From assembly GCA_022316685.1 (NCBI GenBank), contig JAKJHU010000155.1, forward strand, positions 744,001 through 808,000: a stretch of DNA of 64,000 nt, in the 5' to 3' direction. Position 1 is the first letter of the stretch. Each line of letters opens with the position of its first letter. The position numbers and the translations under genes were made by a program. The notes under the pieces were generated by a model, which was not told the origin of the DNA, searched no databases, and was given only the letters and a program-made list of their open reading frames with translations. The DNA is from Progne subis subis. Taxonomy: Eukaryota > Chordata > Aves > Passeriformes > Hirundinidae. This document shows, piece by piece, positions 1 to 12,600 of the stretch.

Positions 1-1259
1 AGGTAGAGTCTTCCTCCACCCTTTGCAACTGTTTTGATGGGGTATTATTTTCCTCTTGAGCAGTTTTTTCCTATATGACTATGGCTTCACTGCTTATTTT
101 CTTCCTCTTAAATATTTGTTGTAGGAACAACCAGTTTGAATGTTTGAGTTTAGAGACTTTGCTAATGTACTAATGAGATGGAGTAACAAAGGGGCTGTAG
201 AGATAAAAAGTACTTTTTTTGGGTTTTTTTGAGCAAGTGGTTATGATGTGTTAGGAATAAGGAAATGCTGGGAATATGCTCTAAACAATTAGCTGGACAC
301 AAAGAGCAGTTCAGGTGTGTCCTGGACAATACACCAAGTTTCTCAGAGATGTTTTATAAACATGAGTAATTTATTGCATGAGATATGAGGATGTTCCTGA
401 GGCATGATGTGGTGATGGTCTGGCTGCACAGGAGTAAAGAAATGTGCTGCTTTCTCCTCATGTGAGTAACAGCAGAATAAAGACCTGTGGGCCACAGAAA
501 ATTGGCCAACACTAATGTGAGTTAGGGGAATCAGTTTTCTACACCTCTGTACCATTGTTTTCTACCATCATCCCCTTTTTGAGGAACCTGATCCATTTGT
601 GGCTGGAAGAGGGAAATTAAGCCAAGTGCGCAAACCTTTTTCAGTCCTGGACATGCCCTTTGTCCTGTGTGCTACTGCATCTCAGTCTCTAAGTCCCTTT
701 CAGGTGTCCCTTGGGGCTTTTGTGGGTTGTGAGTGTGGAGAATGAAATGCAAGTAATTGACCTGTTGAATCAATTGCAGTGTTTACTTTTCCAGATTGAT
801 TCTCAAGAGCTGTGAAAATGTTACAGACGAGATTTGTGCTGTTTCCCATCATTGCTGAGCTGTGTGTGTTTGTTGCTTCTTCATAGGCGTGTATAGTTTT
901 AAAAAATCTGATTTATTTTTGTTGTGGTACTCACAAAGTTCTCAGTCAGTTTATAGGTCCGATCCTGTCATAAAGGATGAGGACATCCATCAGGCCCACT
1001 CCAGGGTTGGAAGGGGTGTAGGCCTGAAGGACTTCAAAGAAGGGATCTAATCTTTGCAGTGAAATGATATGTGCATCAGATGTTTCTTTTTCTCAAAATT
1101 AAAACCAAACAACACACAAAAAACCCCCAAAACCAGCCAAACCAAAGAAACCCCAACAAAATATAGTGCTGGAGAGTCTGCATCCTAGATAAACTGTTTC
1201 AGTATATCCCCACTTTAGCACTATGTATATTTGTTTCTTCATATTCAGGCTAAATCTTG

Positions 1260-1307
1260 TTTGAACTAATATAGAAGAAGAGTATTTGAACTAATATAGA
1301 AGACGAG
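1260..1307. repeat. Short tandem duplication, period 25 bp
   Basis: Two 23-base copies beginning TTTGAACTAATATAGAAGA start at 1260 and 1285 and differ at one base near their ends. This looks like a simple replication-slippage duplication in non-coding DNA. No function is apparent. Confidence 0.8.
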
Positions 1308-1430
1308 TTGAGCACTTTCCCCCTTTCTTGTGATTGTATGCAGGCTGTTCTGTTCCTTTGGTGTTATCTTTTTAAGACTAAACACGCCCAGGTCCTTTGG
1401 TCATTTTTCCAGGTCATGCTCTCTACACTC

Positions 1431-1432
<2 letters not shown>

Positions 1433-1463
<31 letters not shown>

Positions 1464-1476
1464 CTTTCTTTCTTTC
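1433..1476. repeat. Poly-T run with short CTTT tail
   Basis: An uninterrupted T run of about 31 bases is followed by three to four CTTT units. It could be the reversed A-tail of an old retrocopy, but no body was recognised on the expected side. Confidence 0.85.
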
Positions 1477-3654
1477 CACTGCAGTGTCTCAGATTTTTGC
1501 ATGTTTTATGAGGAAAAATATGTGGGCTGGATGTAGTCTGTTGGCTAAAGTCTCACTTGTGTGAGACCTGCAGTGGCACTACTACTGTGTCCCAGGATGA
1601 CATTTACCCTTTTTGTAGCAGCATAGGCCTGCTGGTTTGGAATTAATTTCTCAATCAGTGTGTGCTTTTTTCTCTGTGGCATGTTGGAATTACTGTTCTG
1701 TCATTTCCATTTAATTCCACACCTGCCTCCCCTGCGCTTAGCGTACTGTTTTGTACTGGTCTTTACTGAAATTAGTTTGGTAGTAGGTTATGGGTAGGTG
1801 TGGGGCTCCTGCAGCCAGATGAAAACACTGCAGTAAGACACCCCAAAATCCCAAGCTTGAACTTGCTGTGTTGAGGGATTTTTTGTTGTTGTTGTAAGAA
1901 AAAAATTACAGCATTAGTGGTCCTTGCTTAACTAACCAAGCCAGTGTTTTCACTGATTCCTTCTAGCATCCCTGCTCCTGATGTCCGTGGTCATTGAGCC
2001 TGGAGACTGGTGTTCTCCTTCAGAGAAGCCGTGGGACCCTGTCCCTTAATTTCTTTTTGATTGCTTTTGATTGCAGCTTGACCTTCCTCCTGCAGTGTTT
2101 TTGTTCAGGGACTGAAATTGGCAAAGGGCCATGAGTTTAAAAAAGTTGTTTTTCCTGCTCATTTGTTCTGATGTCACTCACTGGTAGAGTCTGGTGTGAG
2201 CATGGAGAGGCGATGCTTCATAAAGGAGTGGGGGGACAAGGGGCAACAACACCCTTTACATCCACATCCTTAGGTCCCTTTTTATCTGGCTGTTACTTAA
2301 TGCTTTGATATCTTTATCAATTTCTTATCTTATAGGTAACTACAAACTGATCATTTAGTTTGATCAAGAGTCCTTCAGAGGATTGAAGTTACTGGTGTGT
2401 AACTTCTCCCAAGTTTTTTTTTCCCTTTATAAAGGTAGGTGAGGCATGATGCTTCTCCAGCCTTCTTGTGCCCTTCCCATACTCCTGTAAATTTTCAAAG
2501 ATGGTCACTGATGCTTCAGAGATTAGGCTGGTTTCTTACGTGCTTTCAGGTGAATGCTGTTATTACTTCTCAAGAGATGTTTTGTGAACATTTGTTAGGT
2601 CTATCTTTTTCTAACCCACCCTTTTCTCCCATTTCCAAAATAATTTTGCTTGTTGCATTTCATTTTTTCTTCTGGAGATTGAAGGAACATTTGTACTTCA
2701 GCCTTTACATCATTTGCTTTCCTTCCCTCTTTGTCAATGAGTGTAATTATCTTTTTCTCTTCTAACATGCCCTCTTCTCCAGTTTTCTTGTGACTGCCGA
2801 GCTCTTACTGACAGCTGTGCTGATTTTGACTAAGAGACCGTCTAATCCAGTATCCCTCTACAAAAGGATAAAAACAGGACAAGTAGATACGGTGTTTTTC
2901 AAGTACACTTCCATTCTCCAGCTCCTCTCATATCAGGGAATTTCCTGAGTCTAATGTGAGCTGTTTAACCATTAACAATTAAAAGATTTGTCTTTCTAGT
3001 ACTTGTCCTATCTTTGGATGAGTGCATTTAAAATTTTTCATCATTTTTGGAGAAGTGCTACCACACAAGTTACCTGCTGATGAAAGGTCATATTTGTTTT
3101 GAAGCCGACCCTCCTTGGCTCCATGTGGATGGGTGTCAGCATTTGTATCTGATGAGATGGTGAATATTCTACCTTGTTCCCCATCTTTTCACCACTCATG
3201 AGTTTACAGACCTCTGTTATGTTGCCAGTCTTGCATCCTATTTTGTTACAGGGGTGCTGTTCCATGGCAAAGAGAAGACTTTACCTGGTAGCATCTCTGG
3301 TCAACACCTTTTGCTGAAGCCTTGGGACACTGAAGGGCAAGAACAAGGGTACTTGGAATCCTTGTCCAGCCCATCTGAAGGGAAATAGTGAAAGCCTGAT
3401 GCTTTCCCAAGTTGTCTCATTTTCTTACACCCATTATAAAGAGCCTCTGTGTCCTTTAGTGCTGTGTTGAAATCAAGAAGAGTTTCAGGTGTTTCTCATG
3501 GGTATTCATGCCTGTGCTAAGGCACTGAAGGGTGGGCTTGGTGTGGCCAAGGCTTTTCCTTTGGGATGGTGGAACAGAGGGTTGAACATATTTTCAGGAC
3601 TGCTTTTCCCTTCTCTTTTCAGAGATTGGCCAGCCCGGCTGAGACCACTTAGCA

Positions 3655-6600
3655 ATGACAAAACAAAAACTCCTGCTCGATGGGACGCTTTCCATGTTTC
3701 TGATCGCGGCCTGTGAAGCTCAGCAGCTCCAAAGGAGTCATGTTGCTGCTAGCTCTGGTTCTCTGTGTGACACAGAGGCAGAGTCTTGGGGACACCTGTT
3801 CAGCAGCGAGCGGCTGGATGCTTGGATCTGTTCCCTCATCGGTTCCTTCGTGGTGGGGCTGAGTGGGGTCTTCCCCTTGCTGGTGATCCCCCTTGAGACG
3901 GGAGCTGCGCTGCGGTCAGAAGGTAAACCTGCCAACTGCACTGGCCTTTCTGAAGCCAAATGTCCTGGGATGTGACTGCAGCACAGTGGTGAACAGGACC
4001 TTGTCACAGAAATGCTGATTTCTGAAATAGAAAGTCTGTTTTCGGTGCTTTAATCTATACCTGTGAATTTGAAGGGGAGTCCTCTGACAAATGTAAGCCC
4101 CGGGTGGAGCTCGTACAAAGAGTACTGTTTGTCACCCTGCTTAGTTCAGGACCCTCCCACACAGAGCTGTCCCAGCCAAGTGGTGCAAGGGGTTTTTCTT
4201 GCACTCTCTGTGGTTTGTGCCTTCTCCTTCTAAAGCTTGCTTTGCAGATGCTTCCAGTTTGGGTTTCTTTAAGCAAAATCTCAGCTGGAGATGTTTTGGT
4301 TCCTGGCTGAATAGTGATCATGTTTTTGGTGGTTTTTTGTTTGTTTGTTTGTTTTTGGTTTCGGTTTTCTTTTTAGCTGGGTCACACCGTTTGAAGCAGT
4401 TCTTGAGTTTTGCAATTGGTGGACTACTGGGAAATGTGTTTCTCCACCTGCTTCCCGAAGCCTGGGCCTACACATGCAGTGCAACAACAGGTATGAGAGC
4501 CTTATGTGCCTGGAAGCAGCTTGTGCGGTGCCTGTTTTGAGTCTGTTCTGCCTTGAAAGCCCAATACCAGCCAGTCTGGGTCAGCCCAAAAACTGGTCTA
4601 GGCTAGGTATTCTTTTTGAAGTAATATATGAAAGCAAATGCCTAGGGAAGGATGTGAGAATAAAAAGCCACACACTTAATACTTCATCTTTGTACTCAGC
4701 AGTGCTCCAAAGACTTTGAAATTAGAGGCTTCCTCAGTTGGCCATGGTTTCTTTATGTTTAGTAAATTGGAATGGTTTTCTTGTCTACAACTTTTCCCAT
4801 CATGCCTTAGACTCCTGTAAATCTGTTAATTTTCCGTTGTCACTTCTGTAAGGAAAGGGAATGCTTCTTTAACTTGTTGGGAGGTTGTGAATGTGTATGT
4901 GGTCTGGTACATGAACATGTTCAACATCTTAGTTGGGGATCAGTGCACCTTTTTTGCAAATCTGTCCCTGCAACAGCGTTACTCCTAGAACCTCTTTCTT
5001 GGCGCTAACTAGGGCCCCTCTGTTGGATGCTTTGATTTATGAAAGGTCATGTGTTGCAGTCTTTGCTCCGTGGGAAATCATGGAACATTGTCTCTACAAC
5101 CACAGTTAAGATTGGAGGGTGGGGCAGGGGAAGAAAAAGGAAATGGGGCTGACAGAAACTTGTGTTTGCTGGCAAACTAAACGCTGAGTTGGAATAGACC
5201 TTGTGGTATCAGTGTAGCTCCTCCATCCCTCAAATAGCCAGGGTTACTGAAACTTAGAGTGTTTGTATCTCTCTGCTTCAGTAAACTGATATAAAAGGCA
5301 AGTGTTGCTGCATCCCACCTGTTGAGAAACGAAGAATTCATTTTCTTGCTAAATATGTGAGAGAGGGAAGGTGATGCCCTGGGTTTCCCAGATTTTCTTG
5401 CACCTGTGTCCTGGGGTTTCATATCTGCCAGGCCTTTAGTCCTCTTCTTCCTCACAGCTCTAGGATTGTCAGCAGAACTACTTTTTTTTCACCATTTCTA
5501 CAGTGGTTCCCAAATTACTCCGTCTTCCTGCTCAAGCTTATTTGCTTCTGCCAGACTGTCCTGAAGCGTAAAGGTTTCCTTGACCCATGTAAGTCTGTTA
5601 GAGTCGTTCTGTTCTTCCATTGCAGTGCAGTTTCCATTTCTGCAGTAAGGCTGAATGGATTATTATCTCACAAGCTTGGCTGTAATTGAAAAGAAAATTT
5701 ATAGCTTTGGGCTTAATAACTCGCTGAGGTGTGGCAGAAATGGGAAGGTGAGTTTGTAACTCCACTAATGGCAGATTTCATGTCAGGACTTGCTGCTGGA
5801 TTTTTGTTGATGTAATATTCACTTGCCTCTGGAGCTCAGGGAAATTCCCAGTGTTGTCAGGAAATTTTTGAGTTGAGTTGATGTGGAATAAGGGATGGTA
5901 GCTCTCACTCTTGAGTGTCTCGAGATGATGATATCTGTTATATCAAGAACAAGCAAGTTAAACTAATCTGTTTTGAGACGTGTTTGCTCCTCCTACCTTG
6001 CAGGGAGTTTTTCCACTGTCATTTATTTTTTTGTCTTGTAACTACATGAAAAACTATGTACTTAATAGAGACACGAAGATTTCTCTTTTATCCTTCAGGA
6101 GAAGGGCAAAGCTTTCAGCAGCAGAAGCTTCTTGGTCTCTGGGTGATCATTGGTTTTCTGACTTTCCTGGTGCTGGAGAAGATCTTCCTAGAGAAAGAGG
6201 AGGAGTGCTCTGGTGTGGTAAGTTAGCAGCCTGAGGGAAGGGAGTGCTCTTATATTTGCAGCTCTGTACTAAATACCTTATCTGCCCTATCTGACAGCGT
6301 CAGGAAATTATTCTGTAGCTGTAAGTACCTTGTCATTGCCCTTTGGAAGTTTTTTGCCACTGGTCTGTAGGAGAAGGTTTCATCTTCAGGCTTTTGTTTT
6401 GTGGTTTTAACTGAGATTTCTCACTTCTGGTTTGGTTTTGTTCTTTATGTGGTAAGTGTAAAAGAGAACTCCTCTTTTGTGGGGACTGGGAGCTGGAGCA
6501 CTCTGCAAATGAAACTTTTGCTCAAGTAAGCTTTGAGGGGTGACAGCTTGCTGATGCATGTTCCACTGACCCATCGTGACTCATTCATAACTGGGTCCTC

Positions 6601-9600
6601 AGTCAGGACAAAGGCCAGCCTTCTTGAAGATATTTCTTCTTGTTTATGTCCTGGATCAGATATTTGTTTGTGTGGTAGAAGGTGTTTATGATTGGCCAGG
6701 TAATCCTAAATTCAGAGGAGTCACCGAGCTGTAGTTGAGGTTGCAAGAAGGTGATTCCAAGAAAGAGGAGAGCACCTAGTCTTCAGACACCTGCGCAACT
6801 CCTAGCTGCAGCTCCTTTAGACTGTTCAGTCCTTGCTGTGCCATGACTTTTGAGAGGTGAAACTGCAGGTCAGGCACTACATAAGAGCAATTAGGTGTTA
6901 ACTTTGACTCAATATGAGACTTCAATGCCTGAAAGGAACTTCATTTCTCATTTAGAGAGAGGCTGAAATCCTAGAAAAATGTCTTGTTATTTGAAAGATG
7001 ATGATCCCAGCTATAGAATAATTCTGTAGACTTAGTTATTCTGATGTACTGGGGAGAGCAATACTCTTTTACCCCATCTCCTACCCAGATGGAGTTGTAT
7101 TTCTCTGGACAGCAGCTGCTAACAAGAGGGGCAGGCTCAGTCCCTTATCTTTCTAGTGGAACCTGACTCATGCCCAGGGGCTATGACTCCAATTCCTCTA
7201 TTTCTCTTGAGAATTGGGAAGTCTTAGCTCTTGTTGTCTTTCAGGGCAGATGTCACAATGCTCTCTGAATCTGTTTCATTTCTGACAGTCATTAGATTGG
7301 GGTGTCGAAGCTGCTGAGTCACATTGTAGGGACAAAAGGATAATGGGTGAAAGTTGGATTTCTGATCCTGATTCATGTTCATTCATCACTGAAAAAAAAT
7401 TAGTGCATAGTTTGTTTCCCCTTATTTAGGAGTGTGATTCCAAAGCACCATCTGGGAAGATTCCCAATGGAAGTGGCTGCCCCCTGCCAAAGGGGTCCTC
7501 TCAGTCCCAAAGAGCACAAGCTCAGTGTAATGGCTCCTCCCTCCAGTCTGGTCCAAAAAACAACAGAATCAAGGTAAGAGACCCACAAACTCACTTTTTA
7601 GTCAGGAATTGTCTGTGGAAAGACTGTGCTTGAGTGGGGAACTCAGCATTTGAGTTGTGCTTAATTTTGGTCTGTCAAAGTGTGTCCTGGTCATAGCAGG
7701 GAGAAAATAGCTGTCGTGGAGAAAATCTACACTGCTGCTTATGTGGAAGAGGCAAAGTCAATATTATAAAGGCTTAAGTCTGATGATGTGTGTTTTGGCT
7801 GGATTCTGATTCTAAAATACAGAATTTCATGTTTTGTTACTCTATATTTTATAGTCAATATGTCTTTATTTGCTTAATTTTTTGCACCATGATTTCTCTG
7901 TTCTCTACTGCCTGCATTGTACTGATTCTGAGCTGCACTTTTCCTTTTAAGGCACCTTTTGGAAGTGTTTTGACACCTTTAGGAAGTGTGTTGAAGCTAC
8001 CCAGTGTAGAATTTAAAAGCTCAGTTTCTCAGATTATCAGTTTACCTGCTGCCAAAAAGGACTTCTTGTCCACTTCTGTCTCCAAACCTGTATTTTCCAT
8101 TGCCTCCTATGCACTGGATCTCATCTGACCTCACAGCCTATTCAGGGAGCTAAACAGGCAAAGAATTTGCTTGTCTACACCCACACACCCACCTCCCACC
8201 CCCCAGTCTATTTCTCTCCTAACTTAACTTCTGGAATCAGCTTGGCATGCAGACAGGCAGCCTGTAGTGCTGGGATAAGGGAGATCAGCAGGCTCATAGG
8301 ACTGGAGGAGGAAGAGTCCTGCACCATTAGGAAGTGGATAACCTTTACATTGGCTTGGCTTTCTGTTCAATGTTTCTATCTTTGTACTGTGGAAAACTCT
8401 TTTCTGGGTGAACATGACAAGTGAGAGAGTAAACAACCGCTTTGGTGAAGGAGGACCTGCAATTTGAGTTTGAAAGCCCATAAAATGTGCAAGATTGTAT
8501 AAGAGTAACTATGGACAGAAAGTGTGCTTGGATGACCTAGCCCAAAGCTGGATATGTGGTCAGGCAGAGGCTCTTCAGTCTATTTTAAATCTGTTTTGCT
8601 GTAACTTTATAGCTCTTCCTACAGAACGTGAAAGTTATGCTGAGGTCTTTGAGTATTTTTGACATCTGTCACATTCATGTAATTTGTACATAACACTGCA
8701 CAAACTGCAGGGTTCCATGTGGATGTTTCTAGAGGTGGTAGTAGTGAAGACATCAATATTACTGGGTTATGAAACATTGTGCCCTAATTTTGGAAGGGTT
8801 TATATAAGGAACTACAGACTACTGATTTCAAGTAGAAATGAAACACTGAGACGTGATACAATTGCTCAAGGTACGGTCCTAATTAAAAAAAAAAAATGTA
8901 ATTAATGCTAATTGATATGATTTTATGTAAGATAAATTCTTACCAACCAGACATTTTTCCTGTCTCTTTTTCAGGCATAAAATTGTTTCATAGAGTTTAT
9001 GACATGTATATAAAACATAACTTTCTCCCCCATTCTAATCAACTATGCTAATATTAGCTGTATTAAAAATCTGTTATTCTATGTTATCAAAAGGGAATGT
9101 TTTAATGCAGCCCCCCTCAAATCTGTTCACTGGTGGGTTATGGTTTTTCTAAGTCATCATTTATAAAAACAGTATATCTTCACATTTGCAGGTACTGTGT
9201 TACATAAATGGCACATTGTGACTGCATGAAGTCAGTGATAGCAGCTAAACCGAGTAACTTCATCAAAAGTGCTGAATTTTTCACAGGTTTTGATACATGC
9301 AATTATAAGGAATAGATTAAGAAGGACCGCAGATCGCATTTACAAGACAGGGATAGTTTCTAGTTAGTCAATGCCTTGGAAAACCTATGAGGATTACAGT
9401 AGGAAATTGTCAGGACACATTCTTCTCTCATGGTACTACAGCCAGGATGATGAGTGAGTAGGAAACAATATCTAAGAGGACAGGTGAGAGTTCCTCTTTC
9501 TGTGTAGCAGTAGTGAAAACAGCTATTTGACTCTTTCCAGTAGTGCTATTCCACATATCCAAAATACTACTGATAATTTGTAAAGGAGCCAGAAAAGAGG

Positions 9601-12600
9601 TGAAATGATATTTTAAGTTTGCAGTACATGATCAGTGGCTTTCTTTAGTTTAGCTCTTGTAGTCATGACAGATCTAGGGTGACTTAGAGTATACAAATAC
9701 CCATGTTAGAGGAATTACTAAATTTGAATAGTTACAGCTATAGCAGACTGGAACTTAAAAACAACTCTCTGAGGGTAACTTGCCAATGGACCAACTTGCC
9801 TTAGAGATAGCAGATTTTTTTTGTTACTTTTGAGCTGCAAGCTGTGGTTTAAGCTGCTCTCTACAGAGTACATGATAGCTTAAGAAACAATGAGCTTTGT
9901 GCACAAATTAAGTTCTTTCAGTTGTGTTACGTGGAAGGTTTAGAAAACCATGGAGAGCCCTTCTAGCTCTAAAATCCTAACATATCTGTTCAGTTTTACA
10001 GACGGTTGTTGATATGCATGAATTTAAAACTAAATGGGTGTGGTTTTAACTTTCTACCTTCTGATCTTAAAATCTGAATGTTTTAATAGTCTTCCTGGTA
10101 GGGTGGAAATTATCAAACCTACCAAGATACTTCTGCGTTGTTAGCCTGTTTCCTTAGGCAACAACATAAGCAGTCATTCCATCTGTCTGTCCATCTGTTC
10201 TGCCCTTCATTTTCAATAACTTTTGAACCCATAATTAATTTTCCTCGAGTTCAAGAGAGGGTAGGAGTGTTGAGGGCGATGGGCGTTCTGCGAGTTCGGT
10301 GCAAATCAGCGTGACAGTAGAGGGGGAATGCGCAGGGATGCCTCGGAAGGTGCAGTTGGAACTTGGGTGCCCCGTGCAGATGTGCCTGGCTGCGGCTGGG
10401 CAGCGGGGTCTTGCTGGCCCGGCCTGCTGGGGACGGGGCTGTCACGCCAGGTGTGCTGGGCAGGGCACGTGCAGGGAGCTGGTGTTGCTGGGCATGAACA
10501 GGGTAGTACTCGAGAAGGAAAGGGTAAAATCCAGAGTGTGGCAGAACTTTTTGATTCTTCTATTCACTCAGAAACCCTTATTTTTTCAGCAAACCAAAAG
10601 CGAAAGGTACTATTTAAATGAGCAAAGTCACCCTTCAGGACTTAATGATTAGTAAGTTGTGGTGAGTTGACTGTTGTCCACATACATATTAGAACTTCTG
10701 CTTTTTAGCTGCTGCTAGAATTTGTCCTAGCTTGAAAACGGCAGGTGGGAGGTTTCCTTTGCGCGCAAACATAGATCAGTTCTGTCCCTTGTTGCAGCCT
10801 TTCCCTCAACAAGTAAAAACATTGTGTACAGTACTTTTGCCTTGCTTATTCTTTCTTTCTCCCTGTGGCATATGGGGTCCTGGTTGATTTGTGGAAGTAT
10901 GTTTTATTGCACAGTGACATTAATTCTGAGGCATGAACATAAACACTTCATCTGGCTGTGCTCTTTATGAGCAACGAGAACATCCTATTAGGGATTCGCA
11001 GAATGTAAATGTCAGAGGCTTATAACTGTCAAATCAACCCAGTTTATTTCTGAGCGCTCCAAAGCTTTGCTTCTTTCAATGACAGCTTTTGCCCAAGCCA
11101 CTGACAACAAAAAGTCAAAATGTTTTAATCATGAAGTCTATTTTTTCCCTATACAATGGTACAGGAAAGCATTTTTGTTTAAAACTTCTGTGAATAATTA
11201 TTACTATCCTGTGGGTAAAACACCGTCATGTAAAAAAACAACACGAAAAGGAGAATTTTAGTCATATTTGGCTGTCTAGGAATGTGAGTATGAAGAGTGA
11301 GAAGTAAAACTGCTGCATTCTTGGGTCTGACTGCATGCATCTGTTTGTGTTTCCCTTCTTATAAAAACATGCAGGGATCTTCTTTTGCATTCATTGTGGA
11401 GATGTTACTTAGATTATTACTTAAAAGTAGGCTAGGCTCTGCTGAATACTTAATTTTCATACTTAATCATCAATGCACTTAAAAAAAATTCAGAGGCTAC
11501 AAAGGTGCCAGAAGATAGTGCTGCAAAAGTGCCCTGCAGAAAGGTGGTGCTTTGGAGAGAGAGATTCGACAGGAGGCCCCTGAGCTGTGGCATACAAATG
11601 ACAGAAAGATGCTCCAAGCAGAGTTGATAGAAACAGGGAAGAGCGCAAGACCAAAAAGATCTAATGAAGTCCATCAGCACTTGTAGTTGTTTAGCTGGAC
11701 TTTGGCACCTGATGCTGTGGTGAAGTAAGAGGTTAATGCTTCACAGTTTCCAGACTCTCCACTCACTGGATACTGCCCTGCATCTAGAGTTCTTGCAGTC
11801 CAGAGACAGCCTGATATATGGGCGAACACCTGGTTTGATAATAATTTAAACTGAAGTGCCATACAGTGAACTACAGTATCTCAGGACCAACATCCATCCA
11901 GTAGTTTTTGTTAAATATGATGGAAAAAAAACCCCAAAAACCTGTGAGCTAAAGAGCTGGGATGGTATTCTCATAAAATTACTTTAGGTCAAATACTCAG
12001 ATTTTGTCAGGAGATTGCCTAGTTAGAATGATAGGGAATTTTAACATGGAGATTGACTTCTGAGGAAGGCAGCTGCTTTATGCTTGTAATTTTAAGAAAT
12101 GTGTTTATATGCAAATACTGATACATGCTATCCAGCCTTCTAGTAGGTGTTTTTTTGGTGACTGTCATCACTATCTTCTCTTTTGATGCTTTGTTAAGGG
12201 AAAGCAAACCCACAAGCATGAACTTTTTTGGTACAATGTTTGAAGATTTATTTAGTTGTAGAAAGCAATTCCAACAGCATTTGTTCTGTTGCATTGTTCT
12301 TGCCAGCTTTTTAAGTGGAGATATTTAACAGTTGGATATTAAAAATGTACATGACTTGAAAACAAGATCAAGTCACATTTGAAGCCAGTCGCCTGTGTAA
12401 ATTAGTCAGTGTTACCTCAGATTGGTTCGACTTAGAATTAAATATATTCTTGCATTTTGGTTTTCTTCTTTTTCCTTTCTTTTTCTGTTTCAAGAGCTCT
12501 TTATCATTTGCATACACTAATGATTCTAATCTCAGACAATACTTGCCTACCCTAAAACTTAGTTTACTCTAAAACCAGAAATGACACTTCATGTGTACTC

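Larger units (their letters stand above)
1..3622. other. Non-coding stretch 5' of the first SLC39A13 coding exon
   Basis: No coding exon was recognised here on either strand. The segment is AT-rich with no CpG island, so it is most likely an intron after a non-coding first exon of SLC39A13, with the promoter left of the window. It holds a 31-base T run at 1433-1463 followed by a short CTTT repeat, an A/C-rich tract near 1100-1165, and a small tandem duplication with period 25 at 1260-1307. Assignment to the SLC39A13 5' region is inference from its position and the acceptor site at 3622. Confidence 0.55.

Noticed and set aside
2439..2765. 108-codon + strand frame left of SLC39A13
   Set aside because: It is Phe- and Leu-rich because of T-rich DNA, shows no family resemblance and lies in presumed intronic sequence.
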